A stretch of DNA of 37,419 bases from NCBI GenBank assembly GCA_020350725.1, contig CP070719.1, forward strand, positions 2,006,970 through 2,044,388. Reading direction: 5' to 3'. The notes under the pieces are model-generated. The model was not told the origin of the DNA. It did not search any database and saw only the letters and a list, made by a program, of their open reading frames with translations. Origin of the DNA: a bacterium (GTDB taxonomy: Bacteria > BMS3Abin14). The stretch's first letter is position 1; the number at the start of each line of letters is the position of its first letter. This document shows, piece after piece, positions 8,647 through 17,943 of this stretch. Both the position numbers and the translations under genes were made by a program.

Positions 8647-9672
8647 ATGAACGCGAGCGTTATCAGCCAGGCTCAGAGGGGTGACTGGGATCGGTACATG
8701 GAGGAGAATCCCCTGTCCATCGCATGGCAGGCTTACGAATGGAGCCACCTCGTCCGGCAGCACTTCGGTTACCGCTTTTTCCCCCTGGCCGCCTTCGAGG
8801 GCGATTCGATCAGGGGGATCCTGCCCCTGTATCTGGTCAAAAGGATGGGGGGAGGCATCCGGATGATGTCCGTCCCCCACGCCGTGGCCGGCGGCATCCT
8901 GGCCGACGGGGACGACGCAACCGCCTGCCTGCTCCGGAAGGCCATCGATCTGGCGACGGAATGCTCGGCGACCGAGGTGGCCCTGAAGCAGTACAAGGTG
9001 AAGGTGAAAGGCGAGCTCAAGGTGGACGAGAACTACTTCAACCGGGAACTGACGCTTTCGGCCGGCATTGACGATGTCTGGAAGCACCTCTCCGAGGCGA
9101 ACAGGGACCAGATCGGGAGCATGGACGGCTCCGATCTGGTCCTGGATCACCCGTCGGAGAGGGTGGACGAGTTCTACCGTCTCGTCCTCGCCCACCACCA
9201 TCGGCGCGGCATCCCGTGCGTCTCCAAGAGATGGATCGGGGACCTGATCAGATTCGGCATGTACAGTATCGCGTTCCTGCGCAAGGGCGACAGGGTGCAG
9301 GCGGGAACCATGGTCAAGACCTTCAAGGACACCGTCTCCTTTCCCTTCACCTGCCTGACGGGCGACGATCCCCGGTCCGCCCAGGCCGTCTATCGCCTGT
9401 ATTGGGAACTCATCAAGAAGTTCACCCTGGGAGGGTACCGGATATTCCACTCCGGGAGGATCCCCCAGACGGAAGAGACCGATCCGTATCGCCTCGGGTG
9501 GGGAGGCGACAAGTACCCCTACTACTATCAGTATTACCCGAAGACCGTTTCGCAGACCGAGTTCTCAAAGAAAAGGGGAGCCAAGCGGAAATACTTCCAG
9601 ACCGTCTGGAAGGTCACCCCCCGTCCCCTGGTCAAAGCGCTCGGCCCCCTCATCGTCAGGCAGTTTCCATAG
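8647..9672 (+). CDS. FemAB-like / GNAT-fold transferase
   Basis: A 341-residue protein resembling the FemAB-related protein at 3040: SIAWQAYEWSHLVRQHFGY (24-42) corresponds to its IFHSARWARVLSESYGY region, and a C-terminal SGRIPQTEETDPYRLGWGG segment matches the family's GR-x-x-x-x-x-GL-x-x-FK-x-GW pattern. The usual basic R-N-x-I-R-K-A motif in the middle is replaced by EANRDQIGSMDG, so the acceptor or nucleotide contacts may differ. The ATG at 8647 begins one base after the previous stop; the frame is open further upstream inside the ligase gene but that part is a shadow. No signal peptide is visible. It is probably a transferase acting on the same pathway intermediate; aminoacyl versus acyl transfer cannot be decided. 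Confidence 0.75.
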   Translation: MNASVISQAQRGDWDRYMEENPLSIAWQAYEWSHLVRQHFGYRFFPLAAFEGDSIRGILPLYLVKRMGGGIRMMSVPHAVAGGILADGDDATACLLRKAIDLATECSATEVALKQYKVKVKGELKVDENYFNRELTLSAGIDDVWKHLSEANRDQIGSMDGSDLVLDHPSERVDEFYRLVLAHHHRRGIPCVSKRWIGDLIRFGMYSIAFLRKGDRVQAGTMVKTFKDTVSFPFTCLTGDDPRSAQAVYRLYWELIKKFTLGGYRIFHSGRIPQTEETDPYRLGWGGDKYPYYYQYYPKTVSQTEFSKKRGAKRKYFQTVWKVTPRPLVKALGPLIVRQFP

Positions 9673-9754
9673 AAATGGCCGGGCCGGACACGATCAGGCC
9701 ATTGCCATGGATCACAAACAGCCCCAGACGCCTGCGCGGGAGATCCCCGGCGGA

Positions 9755-10813
9755 ATGAGGAAAATCGGCGCCATCGCAGTCCTGGTCCTTCTGTTCCAGC
9801 CCATGGACCTTGCGGGAGATTCCATGAGTTCACTGCCCCAGATCGCCAGATGGTATGACAACCGGCAGGCTGCCGTGAGTTTCCGCTTCGACGACAGCCT
9901 CGACTCCCACGTGAAGGTCGCTATCCCCGTCCTGGATGAATACGGGTACAAGGGCACCTTCATGGTCAACCCCGAAACCCGCCGCTTCCAGCGCAACAGG
10001 GATTTCTGGGTGGAAGAGGTCCCGAAGTCGGGCCACCTCCTGGGCAACCACACCATGCACCACAGGGGAGCCAGAGACATCGAGGAGGCCCACTACGAGA
10101 TCGGGGAGCCGGCGAGAATGATCCGGGACCTCTATCCCCATCGAAGCAAATTGATGGTGTTCGCCAGCGGAGGAGGGGAAAAATGGGGAGGCAAATTCTG
10201 GGAGAGGGCCGACCCGCTTTTCAAGGATATTCCCCGACAATATCATCTGATCGATCTGTACGACGGCAATCACCCCGCAGTGACGGCCAACTCCAACGGG
10301 TCCGAGGGATCCCTTCTGTCACATGTCGACAGGGCTATCGAGAACAGGAGCCACCAGCCGTTCGTCTTTCACAACGTCGGCCATGTCTCGGTCAAGGACC
10401 GGATCAAATCCCTGATCAACGGCTACAACCTCTCCTTTCCCGAGACGGCGTTCAGGAGGTTCCTCGATCATGTCAAGGCCAGGGAGGAGAGCCTCTGGAT
10501 CGCACCCCTGGTCGATGTCCTGAAATATGAGAATGAATTCAAAAGTTCCAGGCTGGAGACAACGGTGCAGGAGGGGATCATAACCAGCCGGCTGACGGTG
10601 GACACGGATCCTGAACTGTACGACCAGAAGCTCACCCTTATCCTTCCGGTCAAAGGTGGCACGGAACCGCCCGAGGTCTACCAGGACGGCTTCCGGGTAC
10701 AGGATGTGACCTCCGTCAACGGCCTCCTGGTGGCAAACGTCCTTCCCGTCTCGGGCGAGGTGACCTTTGTCGACGCCGGCCGGACGCCCACGATGGAATC
10801 CGCCGCGCCGTGA
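9755..10813 (+). CDS. Exported polysaccharide deacetylase (NodB-like)
   Basis: A 352-residue protein with a Sec-type signal: MRKIGAIAVLVLLF is a basic end followed by a hydrophobic core. The NodB domain has FRFDDS (D46, D47) and NHTMHH giving H99-x3-H103, the usual Asp-His-His metal set. The frame opens at an ATG at 9707, but that adds a polar 16-residue leader before the signal, so 9755 is preferred. A C-terminal region of about 90 residues is beta-rich (TLILPVKGG, GEVTFVD) and may be an accessory domain. Unlike the deacetylases at 4082 and 10896 it is exported, so it could act on the finished polymer in the periplasm or outside. The substrate is inferred, not shown. Confidence 0.82.
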   Translation: MRKIGAIAVLVLLFQPMDLAGDSMSSLPQIARWYDNRQAAVSFRFDDSLDSHVKVAIPVLDEYGYKGTFMVNPETRRFQRNRDFWVEEVPKSGHLLGNHTMHHRGARDIEEAHYEIGEPARMIRDLYPHRSKLMVFASGGGEKWGGKFWERADPLFKDIPRQYHLIDLYDGNHPAVTANSNGSEGSLLSHVDRAIENRSHQPFVFHNVGHVSVKDRIKSLINGYNLSFPETAFRRFLDHVKAREESLWIAPLVDVLKYENEFKSSRLETTVQEGIITSRLTVDTDPELYDQKLTLILPVKGGTEPPEVYQDGFRVQDVTSVNGLLVANVLPVSGEVTFVDAGRTPTMESAAP

Positions 10814-10895
10814 CAGGGCGCACCTGGAGATCTGACCGCTCAGCCTCCGTCCACTGCCGGCCTCCCCGAGCAAAGACGACAGCCACCCATAATCC

Positions 10896-12572
10896 ATGAT
10901 AGGCATTGTCTCCCGACCGGAACAGAGGGCCACCGTTGAGGAGTTCTTTCAACTGTTCAAGGTCCCGTGGGAATTCCATCAGGAGGGCAGGCGCTACCGC
11001 GTGCTGATCGTCACGGAACCCTCCGCGGCGCCGCTGTCCGCGGACCTGAACCTGCTTTTTTCCCCGGGATACTGCCCCGTCGACGGAGAGCACGGGACAG
11101 AGGTCCTTGCGGCGGACAGGGGCAGCCATGATCTCCTGCGGACTCCCTATGGCCAGCTGCCCATTCACACCGATCTTTGCCTCTTCCGGGGCTGCCCGGA
11201 TCCGATCGTCGAGACGACCCGCAGGACGTCAGCCGGTTACCGGGTCAGATCCGGCGGTCGGACTACCATCCGCATCGGTTTTGATCTCTTCGCCGAGGTC
11301 GAGCACCTCCTGCGGGGGAAACAGGGCGTAGAACATGCACTCCACCCGACGGTGGAGATCCTCATAGCGACGGTCCGCCGGTGGATCCTCGAAGCGGGCA
11401 TCCCTCTTCTGGAAATACCGCCGGTGCCTGCCGGATTCAAATTCATCTCCTGCCTGACCCACGATGTCGATTTCATGGGCATAAGGGAACACATCTTCGA
11501 CCGCTCCCTCTTCGGCTTCATCTACCGCGCTCTCTTCTCCTATTCCCTGACCGACCTGGTATCGGGCAGAGCGTCGAAAAAGCTCCTCCGGAACCTTCGA
11601 GCCCTTCTTTCCCTGCCCGGCATCTATCTGGGATTGACGGCCGACATCTGGAATCAGCTCGACCGCTATCTGGAGATCGAGGGGGAGAGAAAATCGACCT
11701 TCTATTTCCTCCCCTACAAGGGCAGGCCCGGGGATCGGATGCCCGGCCACGCCGGAGAGAAAAGGGCACCGGGATATCGGTCCTCCCGCTACGACGTCCA
11801 GGACCTGAAGGACTCGATCAGACGTCTGGTGGAGAGGGGCCATGAGGTCAGCCTCCATGGCCTGGACGCCTGGTGCAGCTCCGAGAGGGGAAAGGACGAA
11901 TTCGATGTCATACGCCGGCTCGCCGGTGTGGACCGGCTGGGGGTGCGGATGCACTGGCTCTACTTCTCCGAGGAATCCCCGAGGGCCCTCGACGACGCCG
12001 GCTTCTTCTACGATTCCACGCTGGGGTACAACGAGACGGTCGGATTCCGATCGGGAACCACCCAGGTCTACCGGCTGCCCGACTGCTCCCGGGTCCTGGA
12101 ACTGCCTCTCCACGTCCAGGACACGGCGATGCTCTACCCGGCACGCATGAACCTGTCCGAATCCGACGCCTTTACCCTCTGCCAGGAACTCATCTCCAAA
12201 CTGGCCATCTTCGGTGGAGTCCTGACCGTCAATTGGCACCAGAGGAGCCTCGGGCCCGAGAGAAACTGGGATGAATTCTACCTCAGGCTGCTCGCCGCCC
12301 TCGACTCCGAGAACGTCTGGTTCGCCACCGGCGGTCAGGCCGTCAGATGGTTCATGAAAAGGCGATCGGTTTCCTTCACCAGGAACTCCCCGGAGGGGAC
12401 GTCCTACGGATTGGTCTCCCATTATGCCGACGGATCCGGCCTGCCGGATCTCACCGTCAGGCATTACACGCCGGACAGAGACCCGGGGCACCCTCAGGCC
12501 TCTTCCGACGCAGCCCCTCCCTTCACCGACACCAGCTGGTCCGGTTCAGGGGAGATAACCCTCACCCTATAG
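10896..12572 (+). CDS. Long polysaccharide deacetylase family protein
   Basis: A 558-residue protein. The first 180 residues are an extra N-terminal region without a motif I can name, seen in long capsule-locus deacetylases. The NodB-like part follows with CLTHDVDF (Asp190, Asp192), EVSLHGLDAW (His321), GVRMHWLYF (350-358), FFYDSTLGY (370-378) and VNWHQR (His448). The second His of the canonical H-x3-H pair is absent after His321 (HGLDAW); some homologues of this type also have HG-x-x-x-S here, so this may be normal for the subfamily or may mean altered metal binding. There is no signal peptide, which suggests cytoplasmic action. The ATG at 10896 has no clear ribosome-binding site. An 82-base spacer precedes it, in which I see no gene. 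Confidence 0.78.
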   Translation: MIGIVSRPEQRATVEEFFQLFKVPWEFHQEGRRYRVLIVTEPSAAPLSADLNLLFSPGYCPVDGEHGTEVLAADRGSHDLLRTPYGQLPIHTDLCLFRGCPDPIVETTRRTSAGYRVRSGGRTTIRIGFDLFAEVEHLLRGKQGVEHALHPTVEILIATVRRWILEAGIPLLEIPPVPAGFKFISCLTHDVDFMGIREHIFDRSLFGFIYRALFSYSLTDLVSGRASKKLLRNLRALLSLPGIYLGLTADIWNQLDRYLEIEGERKSTFYFLPYKGRPGDRMPGHAGEKRAPGYRSSRYDVQDLKDSIRRLVERGHEVSLHGLDAWCSSERGKDEFDVIRRLAGVDRLGVRMHWLYFSEESPRALDDAGFFYDSTLGYNETVGFRSGTTQVYRLPDCSRVLELPLHVQDTAMLYPARMNLSESDAFTLCQELISKLAIFGGVLTVNWHQRSLGPERNWDEFYLRLLAALDSENVWFATGGQAVRWFMKRRSVSFTRNSPEGTSYGLVSHYADGSGLPDLTVRHYTPDRDPGHPQASSDAAPPFTDTSWSGSGEITLTL

Positions 12573-12587
12573 AGGTCCTTCGCAGCG

Positions 12588-13781
12588 ATGAGACGCAATA
12601 TCTGCATGCTGGCCTACACCAACTACACCTTCGACGCGAGAGTCCGCCGGGAAGCCGAGACGCTCGCATCGGAGGGTGACCGGAATGTCCTGTTCCTGAC
12701 CCTCATGGAGGGGCAGACGCCAAGGGAGTACCGGCAGAACGGCGTGACGATAAGGGAGCTGAATATCTCCAAGTACGAGGGGGACAGCATCTTCAAGTAT
12801 CTGCTCGCCTACTGCCACTTCGCGATCAGGGCGTTCTTCAGGATAACTTCTCTCTTTCTGAGGGGATCCATTGACGTCCTTCATGTGCACAACATGCCGA
12901 ACTTCCTCATATTCTCGACCATCGTACCCTTCCTCTTCGGAAAGAGGATCGTGCTGGACATCCACGACACGCTGATCGAGACATACGAGTCCAAATTCGC
13001 CAACAATCATTTCGTGGGCAGGATCCTCTATTATGCCCTGTACCTGGAGGAGAGGATCAGCTGCGCTGTCGCCCATAAACTGATCTGCGTCAACCACACA
13101 CAGAAGGACATCCTGATCGGAAGGGGTATACCCGAGGAGAAGATCCTGGTCCTGCTGAACGTTCCGGATCCGAAGATATTCAAGCCCGACAGCAGGACCA
13201 ACAGCCGCAACGGCGGCAACAACTCCTTCAACATGGTCTACCACGGGACGGTGGCCGCCAGGCTGGGTGTCGACCTCGCCATCGAGGCCGTCGCCGCGCT
13301 CAAAGACCACATCCCCGGCCTGAACTTTCTCATTCTGGGGGACGGGGAAAGGAAACAGGATCTCATCAGGTTCGCCGAGGAAAAGGAGGTCACGGACGTC
13401 GTCCAGTTCCTCCCGCTGATCCCGCTGAAGAGAATGGTAGAGATCCTGAGCGACAAGGACCTGGAGGTCATCTCGAACCGGAAAAACACCGCCACGGAAC
13501 TCATGTTGCCGGTCAAGCTGCTCGAATGCGTGGCCCTCGGCATTCCGGCCGTGGTCCCCAGGCTCAGGACCATCGAACGCTACTTCTCCGATGACATGGT
13601 TTTCTATTTTGACCCGGAGGACAGGGATTCCCTGGTGGAGACGATAAAAGACGCCTATTCAAACCCTGACAGGAGGGAAAGGACCGCGGAAAACGCCAAG
13701 AGGTTCCTGGACAGATACGGCTGGGATACCCACAAGCTCGACCTGATCAACCTTTACAACCATCTCGAGAACAGGAGGTAG
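12588..13781 (+). CDS. Glycosyltransferase family 4
   Basis: A 397-residue GT-B fold enzyme. The N-terminal acceptor half runs to about 200 and includes FDARVRREAE (15-24), VLHVHNMPNF (97-106) and LDIHDT (123-128). The C-terminal donor half begins with MVYHGTVAARLGVDLAIEA (216-234) and includes the E-x8-E-type segment ELMLPVKLLE (304-313), which binds the nucleotide sugar in GT4 enzymes. Retaining GT4 enzymes add sugars to a lipid-linked intermediate at the inner face of the membrane. A hydrophobic stretch near 104-120 may help membrane association. The gene is 15 bases after the deacetylase and 6 bases before the WbpB-like oxidoreductase, so its donor may be a product of that cassette; this is inference. 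Confidence 0.85.
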   Translation: MRRNICMLAYTNYTFDARVRREAETLASEGDRNVLFLTLMEGQTPREYRQNGVTIRELNISKYEGDSIFKYLLAYCHFAIRAFFRITSLFLRGSIDVLHVHNMPNFLIFSTIVPFLFGKRIVLDIHDTLIETYESKFANNHFVGRILYYALYLEERISCAVAHKLICVNHTQKDILIGRGIPEEKILVLLNVPDPKIFKPDSRTNSRNGGNNSFNMVYHGTVAARLGVDLAIEAVAALKDHIPGLNFLILGDGERKQDLIRFAEEKEVTDVVQFLPLIPLKRMVEILSDKDLEVISNRKNTATELMLPVKLLECVALGIPAVVPRLRTIERYFSDDMVFYFDPEDRDSLVETIKDAYSNPDRRERTAENAKRFLDRYGWDTHKLDLINLYNHLENRR

Positions 13782-13787
13782 CACCCA

Positions 13788-14852
13788 ATGGGCAAGATGA
13801 ATTTCGCTCTGGTAGGTTGTGGAAATATCGCCAAGAAATACGTCCACGTCTTTCAGAACCACCTGGACAACGCAAGGCTCGTCGGCTTCTGTGATCCGTG
13901 GCTGGAGCGGGCCAAGAAATTCGCCGACGAGGTCGGTGCGCCGGCGTTCCTGGAGGCCGGTCAGATGATGGACAAGATCGGAGACACCGTCGATGCCCTC
14001 TGCATCCTCACTCCAAGCGGGGTTCACGTCAACAACGTCGACGAACTGGTTCAGTACGGCAAACCACTGATCATCGAAAAACCGATGGCCCTCCGGCTGG
14101 ATGAGGCGGACGAGATCATCTGGAAGTGTGACGCCCACAAGGTCAAGATCTTCGTCGTCCATCAGAACCGGTACAACCTGCCCATCATCAAGGCCAGGGA
14201 GGCATTCGACCAGGGCCGGTTCGGAAAGCTCGTCATGGGCACCGTCAGGCTCCGGTGGAAGAGGGACCAGGCATATTACGATTCGGCGGACTGGCGCGGG
14301 ACATGGGCCTACGACGGAGGCGTCTTCACCAACCAGGCCAGCCACCACATCGACATGCTGACCTGGTTCATGGGCGAGGTGGAGAGCGTCAAGGCCGTCG
14401 GGATGACCCGACTGGTGAACATCGAATGCGAGGACACCGGTGCGGCCATTTTCAAGTTCTCCAACGGATCCCTGGGGATCGTCGAGGCTACGACCGCCAC
14501 CAGGCCAAGGGACCTCGAGGGCTCCATCAGCATCCTCGGCGAAAAGGGGACGGTGGTTATCGGAGGTTTTTTCATGAATGAGCTCACCACCTGGGAGTTC
14601 GAGGACCGCACTCCCGAAGACGACGAGATATTGGAGAAATTCGGCAAAAACCCCGACGGGTGGGGTTACAACGTGGCCGAATATCTCAAGGACGTGATCA
14701 GGGCGATATCGGAGAACAGGAGGGGCCTCGTGGACGGCCTCGAAGGCAGAAAATCCCTGGAGCTGATCAGTGCGATCTACGAGTCCATTGAAACGGGCAA
14801 CGACATTGATCTCAGATTCAGGCCCAAGAGATGCAAACTGGGGGTCCTATGA
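13788..14852 (+). CDS. Gfo/Idh/MocA oxidoreductase, WbpB/WlbA-like
   Basis: A 354-residue NAD(P)-dependent oxidoreductase with the dinucleotide-binding motif VGCGNIA (9-15), the EKP motif with Lys98 (97-99) and [15 protein letters not shown] (177-191), whose His186 matches the catalytic histidine of the family. Length and motifs fit WbpB/WlbA, which oxidises the 3-hydroxyl of UDP-N-acetylglucosaminuronic acid and hands the ketone to the aminotransferase WbpE. The next two genes are an N-acetyltransferase and a DegT aminotransferase, the same trio as wbpB-wbpD-wbpE; this context is the main reason for the call. The stop overlaps the next start (ATGA at 14849). An ATG at 13797 is an alternative start. 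The exact sugar substrate is inferred. Confidence 0.8.
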   Translation: MGKMNFALVGCGNIAKKYVHVFQNHLDNARLVGFCDPWLERAKKFADEVGAPAFLEAGQMMDKIGDTVDALCILTPSGVHVNNVDELVQYGKPLIIEKPMALRLDEADEIIWKCDAHKVKIFVVHQNRYNLPIIKAREAFDQGRFGKLVMGTVRLRWKRDQAYYDSADWRGTWAYDGGVFTNQASHHIDMLTWFMGEVESVKAVGMTRLVNIECEDTGAAIFKFSNGSLGIVEATTATRPRDLEGSISILGEKGTVVIGGFFMNELTTWEFEDRTPEDDEILEKFGKNPDGWGYNVAEYLKDVIRAISENRRGLVDGLEGRKSLELISAIYESIETGNDIDLRFRPKRCKLGVL

Positions 14853-15454
14853 ACGAGAACATCAGAACATACAGCGGAGTCACACTGGGCCCGGGCGTCG
14901 TCGTGGAGGATTTCTGCATCCTCGGCGTACCGCCGCGCGGGATGAAAGAGGGAGATCTGGAGACCGTCATCGGGGCCAATGCGACGATCAGGTCCCACAC
15001 GGTCATATACGCCGGCAACAGGATCGGCGACAACCTGCAGACGGGCAACAAGGTCAACATAAGGGAGCTGAACGAGATCGGCGACAACGTCAGCATAGGG
15101 ACCCTGTCCGTCGTGGAGCACCACGTGAAGATCGGCAACGGTGTGCGGATCCACACCCAGGTCTTCGTTCCCGAATACACGATCGTCGAGGACGGGGCCT
15201 GGCTGGGACCCAACGTGGTGATAACCAACGCCAAGTACCCCCTGTCACCGGGGGTAAAGGAATCGATCGTCGGCCCCACCATCCGGAAGGGCGCGATCAT
15301 CGGAGCGAATTCCACCCTGCTGCCCGGGATCATAATAGGGGAGAACGCCATCGTGGGCGCCGGCTCGGTTGTCACCCGGGACGTTCCCGATCGAGCCGTC
15401 GTGGCCGGAAATCCGGCAAAGTTCATTAAATACAAGGAAGAGTTACCTTACTGA
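14849..15454 (+). CDS. Hexapeptide-repeat N-acetyltransferase, WbpD-like
   Basis: A 201-residue left-handed beta-helix acyltransferase built from repeated [LIV]-G-x-x-x-x turns ([48 protein letters not shown]) and ending with [12 protein letters not shown], as in many sugar acetyltransferases. WITH its neighbours it resembles WbpD/WlbB, which acetylates the 3-amino group of a UDP-2-acetamido-3-amino-uronic acid using acetyl-CoA; WbpD is of similar length. The start is set by the ATGA overlap with the previous stop and by GGGGGT just upstream; a longer frame from 14831 is less likely. It is likely a trimer in the cytoplasm. A different acyl donor or acceptor remains possible because hexapeptide enzymes are hard to tell apart. 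Confidence 0.8.
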   Translation: MNENIRTYSGVTLGPGVVVEDFCILGVPPRGMKEGDLETVIGANATIRSHTVIYAGNRIGDNLQTGNKVNIRELNEIGDNVSIGTLSVVEHHVKIGNGVRIHTQVFVPEYTIVEDGAWLGPNVVITNAKYPLSPGVKESIVGPTIRKGAIIGANSTLLPGIIIGENAIVGAGSVVTRDVPDRAVVAGNPAKFIKYKEELPY

Positions 15455-15464
15455 GGAGGGAGAA

Positions 15465-16570
15465 ATGAACATACCTTTCGTTGATCTGAAAAGTCAGTAT
15501 GCGAGCATAAAGAATGAGATCGATACGGCCATATCGGAGGTGATCTCGAACACCGCCTTTGTCGGCGGCCCCTTCCTCAAGGCCTTCGAGGAAGAGTTCG
15601 CCGCCTTCTGCAGGACGAAATACTGCGTCGGCGTGGGCAACGGGACGGACTCCCTGTTCATCTCCCTCAAGGCCCTGGGAATCGGCGAGGGTGATGAGGT
15701 CATAACGGCGGCAAACAGTTTTGTGGCGACCTCGGAGGCCATCACCATGGCCGGGGCGAGGGTGAAGTTCGTCGACATCCATCCCGAGACCTACAACATC
15801 GACCCGGCCAGGATCGAGGAGAAGATCACGCCGAAGACGAAGGCCATCATTCCGGTCCACCTCTACGGCCAGCCGGCCGACATGGACCCCATCCTCGAGA
15901 TCGCGGCGAAACACGACCTCAGGATCGTGGAGGATGCCGCTCAGGCCCACGGCGCAGACTACAAGGGCAGGAGGATCGGGTCCATCGGAGACGCGGGGTC
16001 TTTCTCATTCTACCCGGGTAAGAACCTGGGCGCATACGGCGACGGCGGCGCCATCGTCACCGACAACCAGGAGCTGGCCGAAAAGGCGCACATGTTCGCC
16101 AATCACGGCAGGGCGGACAAATTCGGCCACAAGTTCGAGGGCGTCAACAGCCGGCTCGACGGGCTTCAGGCCGCCGTTCTCTCGGCCAAACTCAGGCACC
16201 TCGACGAGTGGACGGAGAGCCGCCGGAGGAACGCCTATCTCTACAACGAATACCTGGCCGATACGGACCTCGTCACCCCCCGGGAGATCGACGACGTCCG
16301 GGCCGTCTACCACCTCTACGTGGTGCGCGTCCCGAAGGACCGGCGGTCCGACCTGCAGGACTTCCTGCGATCGAAGGCGTCGCAACGGGCATCCACTACC
16401 CCATCGCCCTGCCGAACCTGAAGGCCTACGAGTATCTGAACCTCGATCCGGAGGATTTTCCCGAGGCGACCAGAGCGTCCCACGAGATCGTCTCACTGCC
16501 CATGTTCCCCGAGCTCACGGAGGATCAGATCCGCTTCACGGTCGACAGGGTCAAGGAGTTCTTCGCCTGA
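15465..16570 (+). pseudogene. DegT/DnrJ/EryC1 aminotransferase, WbpE-like, with one-base frameshift
   Basis: A PLP-dependent sugar aminotransferase of type I fold. From ATG 15465 (after the strong site GGAGGGAG) the first frame gives MNIPFVDLKSQY, NGTDSL (59-64), EDAAQAHG with Asp157, and SFYPGKNLGAYGDGG, whose Lys186 should bind PLP. At about 16376 the sequence reads aaggcgtc where aagggcgtc is expected. The first frame then runs into unrelated residues and stops at 16421, while the +2-shifted frame continues as GVATGIHYPIALPNLKAYEYL to the stop at 16570. Restoring one G gives about 368 residues, the normal length. Either a true mutation or a sequencing or assembly error. If intact, it would aminate the 3-keto sugar made by the WbpB-like enzyme using glutamate. 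Confidence 0.85.
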
Positions 16571-16641
16571 TCCAAGGGCAGGGCGGCAATAACGGCCCCA
16601 TCAGACCGGGCCTCTCGCACCGGTTGGGACAGAGTCCTGCC

Positions 16642-16653
16642 TCAACCGGTTGA
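16642..16653. promoter_or_regulatory. Perfect 12-base palindrome upstream of the toroid protein gene
   Basis: The sequence tcaaccggttga is its own reverse complement, and its core accggttg also occurs 25 bases upstream (16620-16627). Both lie in the 121-base spacer between the aminotransferase and the next gene. This could be an operator for a dimeric regulator, but no -10/-35 or sigma-54 site could be placed beside it and a chance palindrome cannot be excluded. Confidence 0.25.
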
Positions 16654-16691
16654 TCCCATCATGGAGCTTTTCCGGCGGAGTGAACCCAAAA

Positions 16692-17939
16692 ATGGATGAC
16701 ACACGGAAAACAGACGACCTCTCGAGGGAAGTCCAGAGGAACGTGGACCGATTCGTCCTGTGGCTCGAGGATTTCGGAGAGACGTCCTTCGACCATCAAT
16801 CCTATTTCGCCGGCCCGATCGGCCGGAGAGCCAAGGCGCTCTATTACAGGAACAGGATCCTGGGCCTGCCGGCGGTGGCGCCGATGATCCTCAGCGAAGC
16901 GCTCCTGCCCCAGGCCCGGAAGCTGTTCTGGAAGAAACAGAGGTTTCCCATTGCCGACGCTCATTACGCGATGGGATTTGCCTGGCTCTACGAGACCACC
17001 GGCAGAGAGGAGTATTACCGGCGGGCCGCCCATTTTCTGGACATCCTTGTCGACACCCGCTGTCCCGATTGGGACAACTTCTGCTGGGGCTACCCGTTCG
17101 ACTGGGAGACGCGGGGCGGAACGGTGCCCGCCGGGAGGCCTCTGGTCACCATCACACCCTACGTGTACGAAGCGTTCGCTCACGTGCACAGGCTCGACGG
17201 CCAGGGGCGGTGGCTGGAGATCTTGAGGTCCATATCCGATCACATGGCGGATGATTTCCTGGATATAGAGACCGGTCCGGGGGAGGCCACCTGCTCCTAT
17301 TCACCCTTTGACGGCAACGGCGTGATCAACGCCAGTGCCTACCGGGCGGCCCTGCTCGCCGACGCGTCGATCAGGTTCGAGGACGATCGATATTGGACCA
17401 TCGGGAGAAGAAACCTCAATTTTGTCCTGGCAAACCAGCAGGAAGACGGCTCCTGGCTCTACGCCATGGACAGTGTGCGGGAATTCGTCGACCACTTCCA
17501 CACCTGCTTCGTCCTGAAGGCCCTGGCGAAGATCGAGAAGCTGACCGGAGACGAGGGCTGCCGCCAGGCTATCATCAGAGGAGTCGATTACTATCTGGAC
17601 CGGCTGTTCGACGAGGACGGCCTGCCGAAACCCTTCTCCCGCGCTCCGCGGCTGACCGTCTACAGGAATGAACTCTACGATTACGCTGAATCGATCAATC
17701 TGGCCACTCTCCTTGCCGGCCGCTTCTCCCGGCTGGACGAGACCCTGCTCTCGATACTTCGCGACGTGACGATCCGCTGGGTGAAGCCGGACGGCTCTTT
17801 CCGCTCCCGCCGCCTTCTCTTCGGATGGGACGACGTTCCCATGCACCGGTGGGCCCAGGCCCAGATGTTTCGGAGCCTGACCTACTGGCTCTCCAGCCGG
17901 CAAGAAGAGATCTCCGCCGACCCGGACCCCGGAACCTGA
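16692..17939 (+). CDS. Alpha/alpha-toroid capsule-locus protein of unknown activity
   Basis: A 415-residue helical-repeat protein with several conserved aromatic and acidic motifs: FPIADAHYAMGFAWLYE (near 88-104), CWGYPFDW, TITPYVYEAFAHV, CSYSPFDGNGVINASAYRA and QQEDGSWLYAMD followed by FVDHFHTCFVLKAL. The pattern of helix-turn-helix repeats with DGSW and HFHT motifs is what an (alpha/alpha)6 barrel looks like, as in unsaturated glycan hydrolases, uronyl epimerases and cyclases. I recall homologues in capsule clusters that databases call VpsJ-like or, misleadingly, delta-aminolevulinic acid dehydratase; nothing here supports the latter. No signal peptide is seen. The ATG at 16692 follows GGCGGAG; a GTG at 16680 is possible. 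Probably a cytoplasmic sugar-modifying or polymer-processing enzyme, unproven. Four bases separate it from asnB. Confidence 0.7.
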   Translation: MDDTRKTDDLSREVQRNVDRFVLWLEDFGETSFDHQSYFAGPIGRRAKALYYRNRILGLPAVAPMILSEALLPQARKLFWKKQRFPIADAHYAMGFAWLYETTGREEYYRRAAHFLDILVDTRCPDWDNFCWGYPFDWETRGGTVPAGRPLVTITPYVYEAFAHVHRLDGQGRWLEILRSISDHMADDFLDIETGPGEATCSYSPFDGNGVINASAYRAALLADASIRFEDDRYWTIGRRNLNFVLANQQEDGSWLYAMDSVREFVDHFHTCFVLKALAKIEKLTGDEGCRQAIIRGVDYYLDRLFDEDGLPKPFSRAPRLTVYRNELYDYAESINLATLLAGRFSRLDETLLSILRDVTIRWVKPDGSFRSRRLLFGWDDVPMHRWAQAQMFRSLTYWLSSRQEEISADPDPGT

Positions 17940-17943
17940 TCCC

